Positions 8,648 through 17,220 of a stretch of 47,427 nucleotides of DNA are shown piece after piece. The notes under the pieces are model-generated. The model saw nothing but the letters and a program-made list of their open reading frames with translations. It made no database searches and had not been told where the DNA came from. Numbering within the stretch: the first letter of the stretch is position 1; each line of letters opens with the position of its first letter. A program made the translations under genes and the position numbers. Source of the stretch: Streptomyces muensis (GTDB lineage Bacteria; Actinomycetota; Actinomycetes; Streptomycetales; Streptomycetaceae); the NCBI RefSeq assembly GCF_021474425.1, contig NZ_JAKEIP010000040.1, forward strand, positions 1 through 47,427. The letters run 5' to 3'.

Positions 8648-9475
8648 TCAGGCGGCCGTCGTGGAGCTGCCGGCGAGGGCGCCCGGCGTGCATCCCGCGT
8701 GCGTGAACACGTCGCGGTGGAGGTGGGACTGGTCGGTGTAGCCACAGGCGAGTGCCACGTCGGCGGCGCTGTGACCTGAGCTCAGCGCCTGCGCGGCATG
8801 GTCGAAGCGGACCAGCATGGCGGCGCGCTTGGGGGTGAGGCCGACCTGGTCCGTGAACCGGGACCACAGTCGCTTACGGCTCCAGCCACAGGAAGCGGCG
8901 AGGTCCTCGACGCGGACCCGGCCCCGGCGGGCGACGATGGTCTCCCAGACCGCGGCGACCTCGGCCGTCATCGACGGCGCGTCAGCGGCCCGCCCGACGA
9001 GGAACTCGTCGGTCAGCGCGAGGCGTTCCTGCCAGGTCCCGGCCTCGCCCAGCCGCTCGCGCAGACGTCGCTCCTGGCATCCCCACAGATCCGCGAGCCC
9101 GATGACGGACCCTTCCAGCTCGCGTGGGGATACCCCGAGCACCCGGTAGGCGGCAGGCGGCGACAGACGAACCTCGACGCACTCGACACGCGGGCCACGA
9201 ATACGGGCCCGACCGGGCGACACTCCGGCGACCAGGCTGTTCAGCGGCCGACGCCCCGTGGCGCTGTCCACGCCGAGCGGCTCGTCCCCGAGTCCGATGA
9301 CGACGATCACAGCGGGCTGAGGGAGTACCTGCAGGTCCAGACCCGCGGCGAGCCGGTCACGGAACCCGGCCATCCGGACGCCGTCCAGCAACGTACCGCC
9401 GACCGGGTGGGCGACTTCCCAGCCGCTCGCGGCATCGAGATCCGTGCGTGCGGGCCCCACGTCGTAGCTGCGCAT
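8648..9475 (-). CDS. AraC-family transcriptional regulator
   Basis: A 275-residue one-component regulator. The N-terminal two thirds form an unassigned sensor domain, beginning with the SYDVGPARTD motif common in actinobacterial members. The C-terminal 90 residues hold the two helix-turn-helix units, with LAASCGWSRKRLWSRF and ADVALACGYTDQSHLHRDV. The likely start is the ATG at 9475. GGAGG lies only one base before it, so spacing is unusual; an ATG at 9532 is the alternative but falls inside a direct repeat that looks like an AraC site. It precedes the O-methyltransferase and is divergent from the DUF418 gene, and may control both. Confidence 0.85.
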   Translation of the reverse strand: MRSYDVGPARTDLDAASGWEVAHPVGGTLLDGVRMAGFRDRLAAGLDLQVLPQPAVIVVIGLGDEPLGVDSATGRRPLNSLVAGVSPGRARIRGPRVECVEVRLSPPAAYRVLGVSPRELEGSVIGLADLWGCQERRLRERLGEAGTWQERLALTDEFLVGRAADAPSMTAEVAAVWETIVARRGRVRVEDLAASCGWSRKRLWSRFTDQVGLTPKRAAMLVRFDHAAQALSSGHSAADVALACGYTDQSHLHRDVFTHAGCTPGALAGSSTTAA

Positions 9476-9527
9476 GCCTCCACGGTCGCCGACGCCAGGG
9501 CCTCCTGTCTTGGACGAATGTTCCCCG

Positions 9528-9559
9528 GCCATCTTTGGCGTGTGGGCGCCATACTTTGG
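9528..9559. promoter_or_regulatory. Direct repeat, likely AraC-family operator
   Basis: GCCATCTTTGG and GCCATACTTTGG occur as direct repeats about 20 bases apart, two helical turns, in the divergent spacer between the AraC gene and the DUF418 gene. This is the arrangement AraC-type dimers usually bind. Its role is inferred from position and spacing. Confidence 0.45.
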
Positions 9560-9620
9560 TCGGCCACGCCGAGACCGAAGGCGGATGTCCCGGGACCCGA
9601 CGCTTTCCTAGCGTGACGGT

Positions 9621-10943
9621 GTGACGACGACTGACGCCGAGACCCCCGACAGCACAGGACACCCGGGCAGCACTGGAGCCCTCGACAGCGCCGGGAAGGC
9701 CCGGCCGCCACGCGGGGCCGTGCGCAGTGGGGAGCGAGCACTCGCACCCGACCTGGCGCGGGGCCTCATGCTCTTGCTGATCGTCGTGTCCAACACCGCC
9801 TTCCACCTCTACGCGGCTCGCCACGGCCCCTCCGGGTGGCAGCCGGTCGACGGTTCCTGGGCGGACCGGGCGGCACAGTTCACCATGATCACCGTGTTGG
9901 ATCTGCGGGTGTACCCGCTCTTCGCGTTCCTCTTCGGCTACGGCATGATGCAGCTCTACCTGCGCCAGACCGAGGCCGGAGCGACCGGCCGCGCCGCCGT
10001 CGGCATCCTGCGCCGCCGCAGCCTGTGGCTGATCGTCATCGGGCTGTCGCACGCCACGCTGCTGATGGCCGGTGACATCGTCGGCTACTACGGCGTCCTG
10101 AGCCTCGTCCTGGGCTTGCTCTTCGTCAGGCGGAGCGAGCGTGCGCTGAAGTGGTGGATCGGCGTCGCGGCCGTACAACTGCTGCTGATCTCGGCGTTGC
10201 CCGTCGTCGCGGCCTTGCTGCGGGGCGAGTTGGGCTCCCTGGGGGACACGGCGGCGGAGCCGGGCTTCGTGGCGTACGCCTCGGGAGAGGAGGGCTTCCT
10301 CGCGGCGCTCGGCACCCGCCTGACGACCGGCCTGTTCATCACCTTCGTCGCCGCCCCGCTCGCCCTCGTCGGCGGCGGCTACCTGGTGTTCCTCCTCGGC
10401 TTCTGGGCGGCACGCCGACGCGTCCTGGAGGAGCCCGGGCGGCATCTGCGCCTGCTGCGCCGCACCGCCGTCGGCGGAATCGCGATCGGCTGGCTGGGCG
10501 CGCTGCCCGCCGCGCTCGCCCACGTCGGCGCGCTGGACGTGCCGGACGACGCACAGAGCGAGGAGGGGGCGCTCACCATCCTGCGCGACGTCACCGGGAA
10601 CGCCGCCGGGATCGGCTACGTCGCAGCCGTCGCCCTCTTCGCCCACTGGTGGACCCGCCGACGCCTCGGAAAGCAGGATCGCCGGGGAAGCCGGACCGTC
10701 ATGGCGGTCGCGGCGGTGGGCAAGCGGTCGCTGTCCTGCTACCTGGCCCACTCGCTGATGTTCGCCCCACTGCTCGCGGCCTGGGGCCTCGGCCTCGGCG
10801 AGCACCTGAGCAGCGTCACCATGGTGTTGTTCGCGGTCGGCGTCTGGCTGGTGACGGTCGCCGGCGCGTACGCGCTGGAACGCGCCGGGCGACAAGGGCC
10901 GATGGAGACGGTGCTGCGACGGCTGGTGTACCGCCGCACTTGA
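9621..10943 (+). CDS. DUF418 family membrane protein
   Basis: A 440-residue polytopic membrane protein of the DUF418 family, of uncertain function. The N-terminal 40 residues are polar; then come about eight to ten hydrophobic helices. Family landmarks are the opening ALAPDLARGLMLLLIVVSN, the FLFGYGMMQLY segment and the C-terminal GKRSLSCYLAHSLMF. The gene starts with GTG. It is divergent from the AraC gene and ends at a strong hairpin before a convergent gene. The AraC regulator may control it, judged from the shared spacer only. Confidence 0.85.
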   Translation: MTTTDAETPDSTGHPGSTGALDSAGKARPPRGAVRSGERALAPDLARGLMLLLIVVSNTAFHLYAARHGPSGWQPVDGSWADRAAQFTMITVLDLRVYPLFAFLFGYGMMQLYLRQTEAGATGRAAVGILRRRSLWLIVIGLSHATLLMAGDIVGYYGVLSLVLGLLFVRRSERALKWWIGVAAVQLLLISALPVVAALLRGELGSLGDTAAEPGFVAYASGEEGFLAALGTRLTTGLFITFVAAPLALVGGGYLVFLLGFWAARRRVLEEPGRHLRLLRRTAVGGIAIGWLGALPAALAHVGALDVPDDAQSEEGALTILRDVTGNAAGIGYVAAVALFAHWWTRRRLGKQDRRGSRTVMAVAAVGKRSLSCYLAHSLMFAPLLAAWGLGLGEHLSSVTMVLFAVGVWLVTVAGAYALERAGRQGPMETVLRRLVYRRT

Positions 10944-10945
10944 TC

Positions 10946-10976
10946 CGGACGCGGATACGTCACGTATCCGCGTCCG
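10946..10976. terminator. Bidirectional hairpin terminator
   Basis: A perfect 14-bp stem, CGGACGCGGATACG paired with CGTATCCGCGTCCG, around a 3-base loop (TCA). It starts three bases after the DUF418 stop codon and lies before the stop of the convergent secreted-protein gene, so it can serve both. There is no T-tract, as is usual in Streptomyces. Confidence 0.85.
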
Positions 10977-10994
10977 CGATACGGCGCGTGCCGC

Positions 10995-11444
10995 TCAGCC
11001 CGCGTACACCCGGCCCTCCTTGATGACCAGGTGCGTCGGGTCGGAGCAGCCGAGGGACGGGGTGAGCAGCAGACTCACCGTCAGGGGCGCCGGTTCGGTG
11101 CTCGCGGTCGAGAACTCGCAGACGGCCCCCGTGCCGGTGAGCGGGTACCAGAACCAGCCGTCCACCTCGCCCACGGTCACCCGGTCCGACTCCTTCCAGG
11201 CGCCGTTCGACTGCGTGTAGACCTGCAGCCGCACCGAGGCGGCGTACTCGTCCTGCGTCGACCGCAGCGCGGTCAGTGTGACCTTGTAGTCGCTGCCGAG
11301 CTGGGACGAGGCGATCTGCCGTGTCTGCGGCCCTGCGGCATCGGCGCTGGAGGCCCCGGCGCTCGCGGCACCGAGAGCTGCCGCCGTCAGGGCGGTGAGA
11401 AGCGCGGCCGTGCCGCGGCGTGTACGAGTGCTGGCCAAGCTCAT
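10995..11444 (-). CDS. Small secreted protein of unknown function
   Basis: A 149-residue exported protein. It begins with basic residues (TRTRRG), a hydrophobic Ala/Leu stretch and an AxA-type cleavage region ending near DAAG, a clear Sec signal peptide. The mature part (about 110 residues) has two cysteines, in GAVCEFS and SLGCSD, that could form one disulfide, and it is rich in Ser/Thr and beta-prone sequence. The ATG at 11444 was preferred over the frame's first start at 11543 because the signal peptide begins there. I do not recognise the family. Confidence 0.7.
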   Translation of the reverse strand: MSLASTRTRRGTAALLTALTAAALGAASAGASSADAAGPQTRQIASSQLGSDYKVTLTALRSTQDEYAASVRLQVYTQSNGAWKESDRVTVGEVDGWFWYPLTGTGAVCEFSTASTEPAPLTVSLLLTPSLGCSDPTHLVIKEGRVYAG

Positions 11445-11574
11445 GTGTTCCCCCGTTGGAACGAGTTGGGACGGACGCTCGGACGAGCGCCCGTCACCGG
11501 TGGAGACACACGACACGGAGGAGGGGTTGTACGGCCGTACCACCGCTCGGCAGAGCAGCCGCCGTCTGTCGTGG

Positions 11575-13620
11575 TCAGCTCTTGACGGCCACCGTCTCGT
11601 CCGGCATCGGCGTGGTCTGCCCGTCCGACCCGCGCCCCGCGAAGCGCATGGCGACGCACGCCCCCAGGTACAGCAAGGCGACGACCAGCAGCAGTGCCTG
11701 ATAGCCCGTCAGCAGCGCCAGGTACTCCAGCGCACCTCCGGTCAGCGCGCCCAGCAGGTTCGCGCCGAACGCGGACGTCGGGTCGGGGGCCAGGGCGAGG
11801 CGGTCGGAGAAGATGAGGTTGGCGCAGAAGATGGGGGCGAAGGCCAGGGCGATGGCGGCCGCGAGCCGGCCGACGGGCGGCAGCGAGAGCACGGCCTGCG
11901 TCGGGACGAGCCAGGCCACCGCGAGCGAGCCGAAGAGCAGCAGCTGCAGCAGCAGTTGGTTGACCCGCCGCAGCCTGCGCCGGACCTCGACGGCGGCGAG
12001 GACGGAGAGCAGCACACCGAAGAAGACCAGGGCGTTGACCAGCCAGGTCGTACCGAAGTACAGGGCGAACCCGATCACGTTCTTCGTTTCGAGCAGCATG
12101 AAGGCCGCGCCCAGCAGGAACATGTCGGTGTAGCGGACGGTGTCGCGGATACGGACCCCGGTCAGGCGCACCGCCAGCAGCGTCACCAGCAGGATCGCGC
12201 CCAGGGCGCCCACATAGAGCGTGGGGATGCCCCGGTGCAGCAGATACGGGAAGGGGTGGTCGTCGGTCGCGGCCGCCGGGACCGGTCCGCTGGGCTGCCA
12301 GATCTGCTGGCAGGACTGGTCGGCGGGGGTCATCCCGGCCACCAGTACGGCCGCGTTCCGCTTGAACGTCGTCATACAGGGGGCGTGGCCGTAGAGGTCG
12401 TCGAGGTCGCCGGCGAAGCGGTCGACCAGCCAGGCCTTGCGGTAGTAGTTGTACATGGCGAACGCGCCGTCCGGCGTCAGATGATCCCGGGCGGCCTCGA
12501 ACGCCTCCCGCGTGAACAGATAGCTCTCCAGCCGCAGATTGCTCGCGCCCGACACCAGCGTCAGGGAGTCCGGCAGCGCCAGGATGATCAGGTCGTACTT
12601 GGCGTTCGTCCGCTCCAGGAAGGCCCGCCCGTCGTCGATGTGGACATGCACCCTGGGGTCGTCGTACGGCCTGGCGGGATGCAACTGCGCGCCGATCTCC
12701 TGAAGGCGGGGATCGATCTCGACCGCGTCCACGTGCTCCGCGCCGTGCGCCAGCGCCACCGCGACGTCATTGCCGTTGCCGGCCCCGATGACCAGCACGC
12801 GCTTGTGCGGGTTGCGGGGCGTCTGCTCATAGGCCTGCCGATAGGGCGAGTTCTCCCGCAGCAGCACCGGCAGCGGTGCGGTGCTCTGGTGCGGGACACC
12901 GTTGGCGGAGATGTAGTACGTCCGGGTGGCGGTCGGCGACGCCTTGAGCTCGATCTTGTAGTACGGCGACCAGGACACGCCGGCCGCCGTCGACTCCAGG
13001 AACAGCGCGGCGACCATCGCGGTGAGGGGGACGCCGTACAGCAGCGTGTTGCGGCGCCCGCCCAGGACCAGCAGGGCCACGGCGGCCAGCACGCCCCACA
13101 CGACCGACGGGGCCCGCAGCCAGGACAGTACGGCGAACGACACCGAACCGGTGATGCTGCCGAGCAGGTCGTAGCGGTAGGCGTCGAGGGAGGGGAGCTG
13201 ACGGAAGAGGTCGGCGGTGATCTTGCCGATCCCGGCCATGATCACCGCGGTCAGCAGGAAGATGGCCGGCAGCGTCACCCACTGCGGCAGGCCGGTGGTC
13301 TTCACGGCGGTGAAGTAGATGACCTCGCTGCTGCTCTGACGCACCTGCACCGGGTACGCCCGTACGAAGATGACGAGCAGCGCCAGCGGAATCGGTGTCC
13401 AGCGTTTGAGCCACTGTCCGCGCCCGGCCGGGATCAGGAACCCGATGCCGATGCCCAGGAACGACCCCAGCAGGATGAAGTTCGAGAAGTAGCTGAGGTG
13501 GACGACGTTGGCGCCGGCCCATCTGATCAGCGCCAGCTCGACGAAGAGCATGGTGGTGCTGGCCAGCACGAGCCTCCAGCGCACCGAAAACGCCGATTGT
13601 CCCGTTTTGGTCATCTTCAT
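11575..13620 (-). CDS. Polytopic membrane protein with spermidine-synthase-like domain
   Basis: A 681-residue protein that sandwiches a Rossmann SAM-binding domain between membrane blocks. Helices cover roughly residues 15-230, the soluble domain runs from about 235 to 450, and a second block of about seven helices fills 460-670. The SAM/dcSAM motif is RVLVIGAGNGND near residue 275, followed by VDAVEIDPRLQEI and YDLIILALPD, the pattern of polyamine aminopropyltransferases. The membrane-embedded class is known but its substrate is mostly unproved, so spermidine synthesis should not be assumed. It lies upstream of the small secreted-protein gene, with a 130-base gap. Confidence 0.75.
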   Translation of the reverse strand: MKMTKTGQSAFSVRWRLVLASTTMLFVELALIRWAGANVVHLSYFSNFILLGSFLGIGIGFLIPAGRGQWLKRWTPIPLALLVIFVRAYPVQVRQSSSEVIYFTAVKTTGLPQWVTLPAIFLLTAVIMAGIGKITADLFRQLPSLDAYRYDLLGSITGSVSFAVLSWLRAPSVVWGVLAAVALLVLGGRRNTLLYGVPLTAMVAALFLESTAAGVSWSPYYKIELKASPTATRTYYISANGVPHQSTAPLPVLLRENSPYRQAYEQTPRNPHKRVLVIGAGNGNDVAVALAHGAEHVDAVEIDPRLQEIGAQLHPARPYDDPRVHVHIDDGRAFLERTNAKYDLIILALPDSLTLVSGASNLRLESYLFTREAFEAARDHLTPDGAFAMYNYYRKAWLVDRFAGDLDDLYGHAPCMTTFKRNAAVLVAGMTPADQSCQQIWQPSGPVPAAATDDHPFPYLLHRGIPTLYVGALGAILLVTLLAVRLTGVRIRDTVRYTDMFLLGAAFMLLETKNVIGFALYFGTTWLVNALVFFGVLLSVLAAVEVRRRLRRVNQLLLQLLLFGSLAVAWLVPTQAVLSLPPVGRLAAAIALAFAPIFCANLIFSDRLALAPDPTSAFGANLLGALTGGALEYLALLTGYQALLLVVALLYLGACVAMRFAGRGSDGQTTPMPDETVAVKS

Positions 13621-13700
13621 AGCGGTTTACGGTGCCAGGTTCGGGTCGGCTAGTCGAGATGCCTTGCCGGTGCGCACCACCGCCATTGGTGTGGGGGTGG

Positions 13701-14642
13701 CTAGGCCAGCCACTCCGTGGAGATCTCCCGCTTGAGATACGTCCACGGGTCGTTGCGCAGCGCGGGCGGTGGTTCTTCGGCGTCGTACAGCGACCGGGAG
13801 ATCTCCTGGCAGACGAACTGCGTCATGCCGAGCACCGTCATACGGAGGTCCTCCCAGCCCCGAGTACTGGCGACGACATCCACGAAACGTTCCCGGCGAG
13901 CGTCGTCCGTGACATGGGACAGCGCGTTACGACGCTGGCCGAACCCGCTGAAGTGCCGGTTGAGTTGGGTGCTGAGATGCTGCGAGAGCAGCGGACGTGA
14001 CTCCTGGAGCAACCGCAGTATCGCCGGGCTGCCCTCATGGGCGTCCGGCTTGAGTGCCTCGGCTATCCCGTACCCGCGCCAGTACATGGACGTCTGCATC
14101 ATCTCGGGCCACGGCTGCGCCATGCCTTCGAGGACGAGGACATGGTGCACCAGCCCCAGGAACGCCGACCTCAGGTTCACGTCGTCGGGCAGCTCCGCCG
14201 GAGCGACAGGCCACTCGTACGGCGGCACACCGATGATCTGGCCGAGGGTCCAGCCGACGATGACGGGGCTGAGGCTCGGGGGCAGGGGCGTCTTGAGGCC
14301 GGGCACTTCGGTGAGGGCCCGCTGGAGCACGTTCGTCGCCAGCGCGGAACCCAGCTCCCGGTCGTCGCCCGTGATGCGCAGGCCGGCCAGGATCCAGGTG
14401 GCCAACCGGGCGTGCTCGGCGCTCGGCACCACGAGGTCGCCGACGCCGGTGGCGTCGGTCCACTTGAGCTGTGCCTCCCAGTACGCGTCGTAGGCGTCGG
14501 CCGCGGTACCGAGCCAGGCATGGTCGTAGCCGATCTCGGCGAGGCGGTCTTCCAGGACCTCCTGGCGTGTCAGGTCCGCCGCCAGCAGCCGGTACAGCTC
14601 GGCGAACACGAGCGGCGAGAGGGTGCAGCTCAGTTCGTCCAT
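13701..14642 (-). CDS. Helical protein with a possible HEPN RNase motif
   Basis: A 313-residue, largely helical cytosolic protein that I cannot place in a named family. Near the C-terminus it carries QRRNALSHVTDD (Arg238-Asn239-x3-His243), which fits the R-N-x3-H active-site pattern of HEPN ribonucleases, on a helix followed by another long helix. The N-terminal 150 residues are also helical. It starts 13 bases inside the end of the HsdS-like gene, so the two are translationally coupled. HEPN proteins often act as RNA-cleaving toxins in defence loci; that role is inference from the motif and the neighbours. Confidence 0.65.
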   Translation of the reverse strand: MDELSCTLSPLVFAELYRLLAADLTRQEVLEDRLAEIGYDHAWLGTAADAYDAYWEAQLKWTDATGVGDLVVPSAEHARLATWILAGLRITGDDRELGSALATNVLQRALTEVPGLKTPLPPSLSPVIVGWTLGQIIGVPPYEWPVAPAELPDDVNLRSAFLGLVHHVLVLEGMAQPWPEMMQTSMYWRGYGIAEALKPDAHEGSPAILRLLQESRPLLSQHLSTQLNRHFSGFGQRRNALSHVTDDARRERFVDVVASTRGWEDLRMTVLGMTQFVCQEISRSLYDAEEPPPALRNDPWTYLKREISTEWLA

Positions 14643-15802
14643 AGAACCTGTTCCAGCTGATCGGCCAGGGGCACGGCCGGTTCGATGTCACCGTCGAAGT
14701 CGAGGGCCTCGCGAGGAACGGGGAAGCGCTCGACGTCCGAGCGCCGCAGCGACGGCACGGTCACACCCCGCAGCAGGATCCGCCGGGTCGCCTGGCCTTC
14801 GCGGCCGTTGAGGTAGTGGGCCAGAGCCGGTCCCTGTGTGGGGTCGAGCAGGCGCAGGACGAAGACATGGGGATCCGCCACACCCGGGTGCTGAGCGACC
14901 GTCGCGTAGGCGTAGTCGCCCAGACCCGCGACGAGGAGGTCTCCGGGAGCGATGACGGCCGTTCCGGCAGCCGCCGGATCGACCCAGCGTCGGATCGGCT
15001 TCCCGGCGAGGGCGCTCACGTTCACCACCGGCAGGGTGTCGGGCAGTGGCTCCGGGACTTCGGTGGCGCGGGTCGACCGGGACCGCGCCAGCTCCCGGAC
15101 GAAGGAACCCAGGGGCTCGCCGTCCTCCAGCAGTTCGGGCCTGGGGGTCGCGAGCAGGATCGCCCAGTCGTTCCTCAGGCGCAGGTCCGCCGTGCGCCAC
15201 CACGTCGACTCCGCGGAGGCCTCCGCGCGGTGCGTGCGCTCCTCGATCCGGGTCAGGACCTCATCCAGACGCCGGGTGTCCGACAACGGCGGCACCGGCA
15301 GTTCCATGTCGAGCAGATCCGACGCCTTCACGGCGCCCGTGGGCGAACCGGCCGCCAGAAGGGCCCGACGGGCGTGCCCGGTCCGGCTGTTCAGTACCCC
15401 CCAGATCCAGAGGGCGTCGGACGACGCGGCCGGACGCAGTGCCGTGAAGCGGGACGAGAACAGGGCGCCGTTCAGCCGTTCGTCGATGAGAAGGGCCGGT
15501 CCGGACACCGAGGGCGGGACCAGGACGTCACCAGGTCGCAGCCCGTGCCGGCCGACGACGAACGCACTGCCCTGGTACTTCGTGCTGCGCCGCCGGATCG
15601 CGCCCGTCGACGCCGCCAGGTTGGCGGGTGTGATGACGGGTGAACCGGCCCTCGTCACCGTGCTGGGCCGCGGAGTATCGGCAAGCTCGCGCACGGAGGC
15701 CAGCGGCGCTCGCGTCGGCCACTCGAACGCGGAGGCGGCCAGCCGGACCGGGTCCCAGCCGAGCCCGTCCCGTCGCAGGTCGACCACCAGAGACGTGCTC
15801 AT
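14630..15802 (-). CDS. HsdS-like DNA specificity subunit
   Basis: A 390-residue protein with the two-target-recognition-domain layout of type I and BcgI-type specificity subunits. The first TRD spans about residues 1-175 and ends in LPVPPLSDTRRLDEVLTRIEER, a typical end-of-TRD helix; the second spans about 215-375 and ends in VERFPVPREALDF. The pattern of LRPGDVLVPP and IAPGDLLVAG, one in each TRD, supports duplication. The ATG overlaps the stop of the methylase-like gene (ATGA), and the gene overlaps the next one by 13 bases. Its role would be to direct the partner to a bipartite DNA site. Confidence 0.8.
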   Translation of the reverse strand: MSTSLVVDLRRDGLGWDPVRLAASAFEWPTRAPLASVRELADTPRPSTVTRAGSPVITPANLAASTGAIRRRSTKYQGSAFVVGRHGLRPGDVLVPPSVSGPALLIDERLNGALFSSRFTALRPAASSDALWIWGVLNSRTGHARRALLAAGSPTGAVKASDLLDMELPVPPLSDTRRLDEVLTRIEERTHRAEASAESTWWRTADLRLRNDWAILLATPRPELLEDGEPLGSFVRELARSRSTRATEVPEPLPDTLPVVNVSALAGKPIRRWVDPAAAGTAVIAPGDLLVAGLGDYAYATVAQHPGVADPHVFVLRLLDPTQGPALAHYLNGREGQATRRILLRGVTVPSLRRSDVERFPVPREALDFDGDIEPAVPLADQLEQVLWTN

Positions 15803-17091
15803 GGCCGCCCCGGTACGCGCGGAGTCGCCGCGGGGTCGATGAACTCCAGTGCCGCACTCAGGGCGGCGCCCTCCGGCTCCAACTGGGTCTCCCAGTCCTC
15901 GCCGAGCTGGGCCACGAATGTCTCCGACGGTTCCGCCCTGTCGATCACCACGAGCACGGACCGCACTCCCGTACCGGACAGGGCGCCCCGCGGCAGTCCG
16001 ATCAGGGCGGCCACGCGGAACTCACGGGCCAGAAACGTCCGGTACGACGCGTGGCGCTCCGCCGAGGTGAACCCGCTCGCCAGATGGAACACGGCACGCC
16101 CGCCGGCCTTCAACGCCCGCAGGACCCTGTCCACCGCCGCGACCTCACCGTCGGTGGTGGTGGACCCGTTCAGGAGCGCATGGCGGTCCTCCGACCGGAC
16201 ATGGAGCGGGGGAGCGGTGACGATGACGTCGGCTGCCGGGAAGTCCGCGCGGAAGGCGTCCGCCTTGTCGATCTCCACGGGCGACGGGGCGCCGTGACCG
16301 ATTCCGGCCGCGAGGTCGGCGAGCCGCGGATTGATCTCGTAGCCGACGAACCGGGCCTGGACGCCTCGATCCGCGGCGCGGTCGAGGGTGGCCCACAGGA
16401 ACGAGCCGGTCCCGCAGAAGGGGTCCAGGACCGTCCCGGTCAGACGCTTCTCCACCAGGGCCGCGACGGCGGAGGCGACCGCGGGGTGGGAACTGGAGCC
16501 GGAGCTGCCGCGTGAGGCGAACTCGATCAGCGCCTCCCGCTTGGCACGCCACAGCACGTCCGGCCGCACGGGGAGGAAGGCACCCTCCGGCAACTCGATA
16601 CCGGGCCGCGCCGTCTCCGCCAGGATGGTTCCCGACGGAAACCCGTCGCCGACGCGCACCCCGGCGTCACGCAGACGGTTGGCCTCGAACCAGAGGCGCT
16701 GCACCAGCAGGGACGTCGCGAGCCCCTCGTCGGTGAGCCGGCCCTGCGAACCGTACGCGGGCGGCGTGGGACCGTCGACGGGCTCCAGGGAGCGGACGCC
16801 GCGGTCGGCCTTGAACCACTCGCCGTCGATGACGGCGTAGTGCTCGACCGTGCCCATGAGATCCCGGCTTCGCGCCAGTGCCGGAAGGGCGAACTCCGGC
16901 TGCTTGAGCCGGTTCTTGACCTCGACGACGGCCCAGGGCACCAGGTCGCCGTCGGCGTTGGACGCCCAAGCGAGCACATCGGGCCGGAAGTTCGGCAGCT
17001 TCTCGAGGCGCGGCTCCGACTGGAGAAGCGTGTAGCCCGCGGCGCGCAGCCTGGACCGAACGTCCCCCACCTTCACGTTCCTGTCCGACAT
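15799..17091 (-). CDS. PD-ExK nuclease-like / N6-methylase-like fusion
   Basis: A 430-residue protein joining two domains. Residues 10-100 resemble a type I HsdR N-terminal nuclease: Pro37-Asp38 and then Glu57-Val58-Lys59 (PDVLAW ... VVEVKN) make a PD-(D/E)xK site. Residues 180-400 resemble an N6-adenine methylase, with SAM motif DPFCGTGSFL at 223-232. Motif IV, normally NPPY/F, reads APPL at 293-296, so both the Asn and the aromatic residue are missing and methylation is doubtful. The ATG at 17091 follows AGAGGGGGAC. The fusion plus a separate S-like subunit recalls BcgI. What it does without motif IV is unclear. Confidence 0.75.
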   Translation of the reverse strand: MSDRNVKVGDVRSRLRAAGYTLLQSEPRLEKLPNFRPDVLAWASNADGDLVPWAVVEVKNRLKQPEFALPALARSRDLMGTVEHYAVIDGEWFKADRGVRSLEPVDGPTPPAYGSQGRLTDEGLATSLLVQRLWFEANRLRDAGVRVGDGFPSGTILAETARPGIELPEGAFLPVRPDVLWRAKREALIEFASRGSSGSSSHPAVASAVAALVEKRLTGTVLDPFCGTGSFLWATLDRAADRGVQARFVGYEINPRLADLAAGIGHGAPSPVEIDKADAFRADFPAADVIVTAPPLHVRSEDRHALLNGSTTTDGEVAAVDRVLRALKAGGRAVFHLASGFTSAERHASYRTFLAREFRVAALIGLPRGALSGTGVRSVLVVIDRAEPSETFVAQLGEDWETQLEPEGAALSAALEFIDPAATPRVPGRP

Positions 17092-17220
17092 CGTCCCCCT
17101 CTCCGGATCAAGCCGACCGCGAAAAGTATCGCTCCTGGTCAACGACCGCAACTCGCAGTCTCCGTGGCTGTGCGCGGCGCCTGCCTGCAAGGATCGAGTC
17201 AGGGGCGTCCCGCGGTGGCG

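Noticed and set aside
11395..13653. A 752-codon plus-strand frame opposite the spermidine-synthase-like gene
   Set aside because: Its Gln/Arg/Gly-rich content has no domain-like sequence; the minus-strand frame has clear membrane and SAM motifs.
13697..13713. GTGGCT-AGGCC-AGCCAC hairpin at the 3' end of the HEPN-candidate gene
   Set aside because: Only six base pairs and overlapping the stop codon; too weak to call a terminator.
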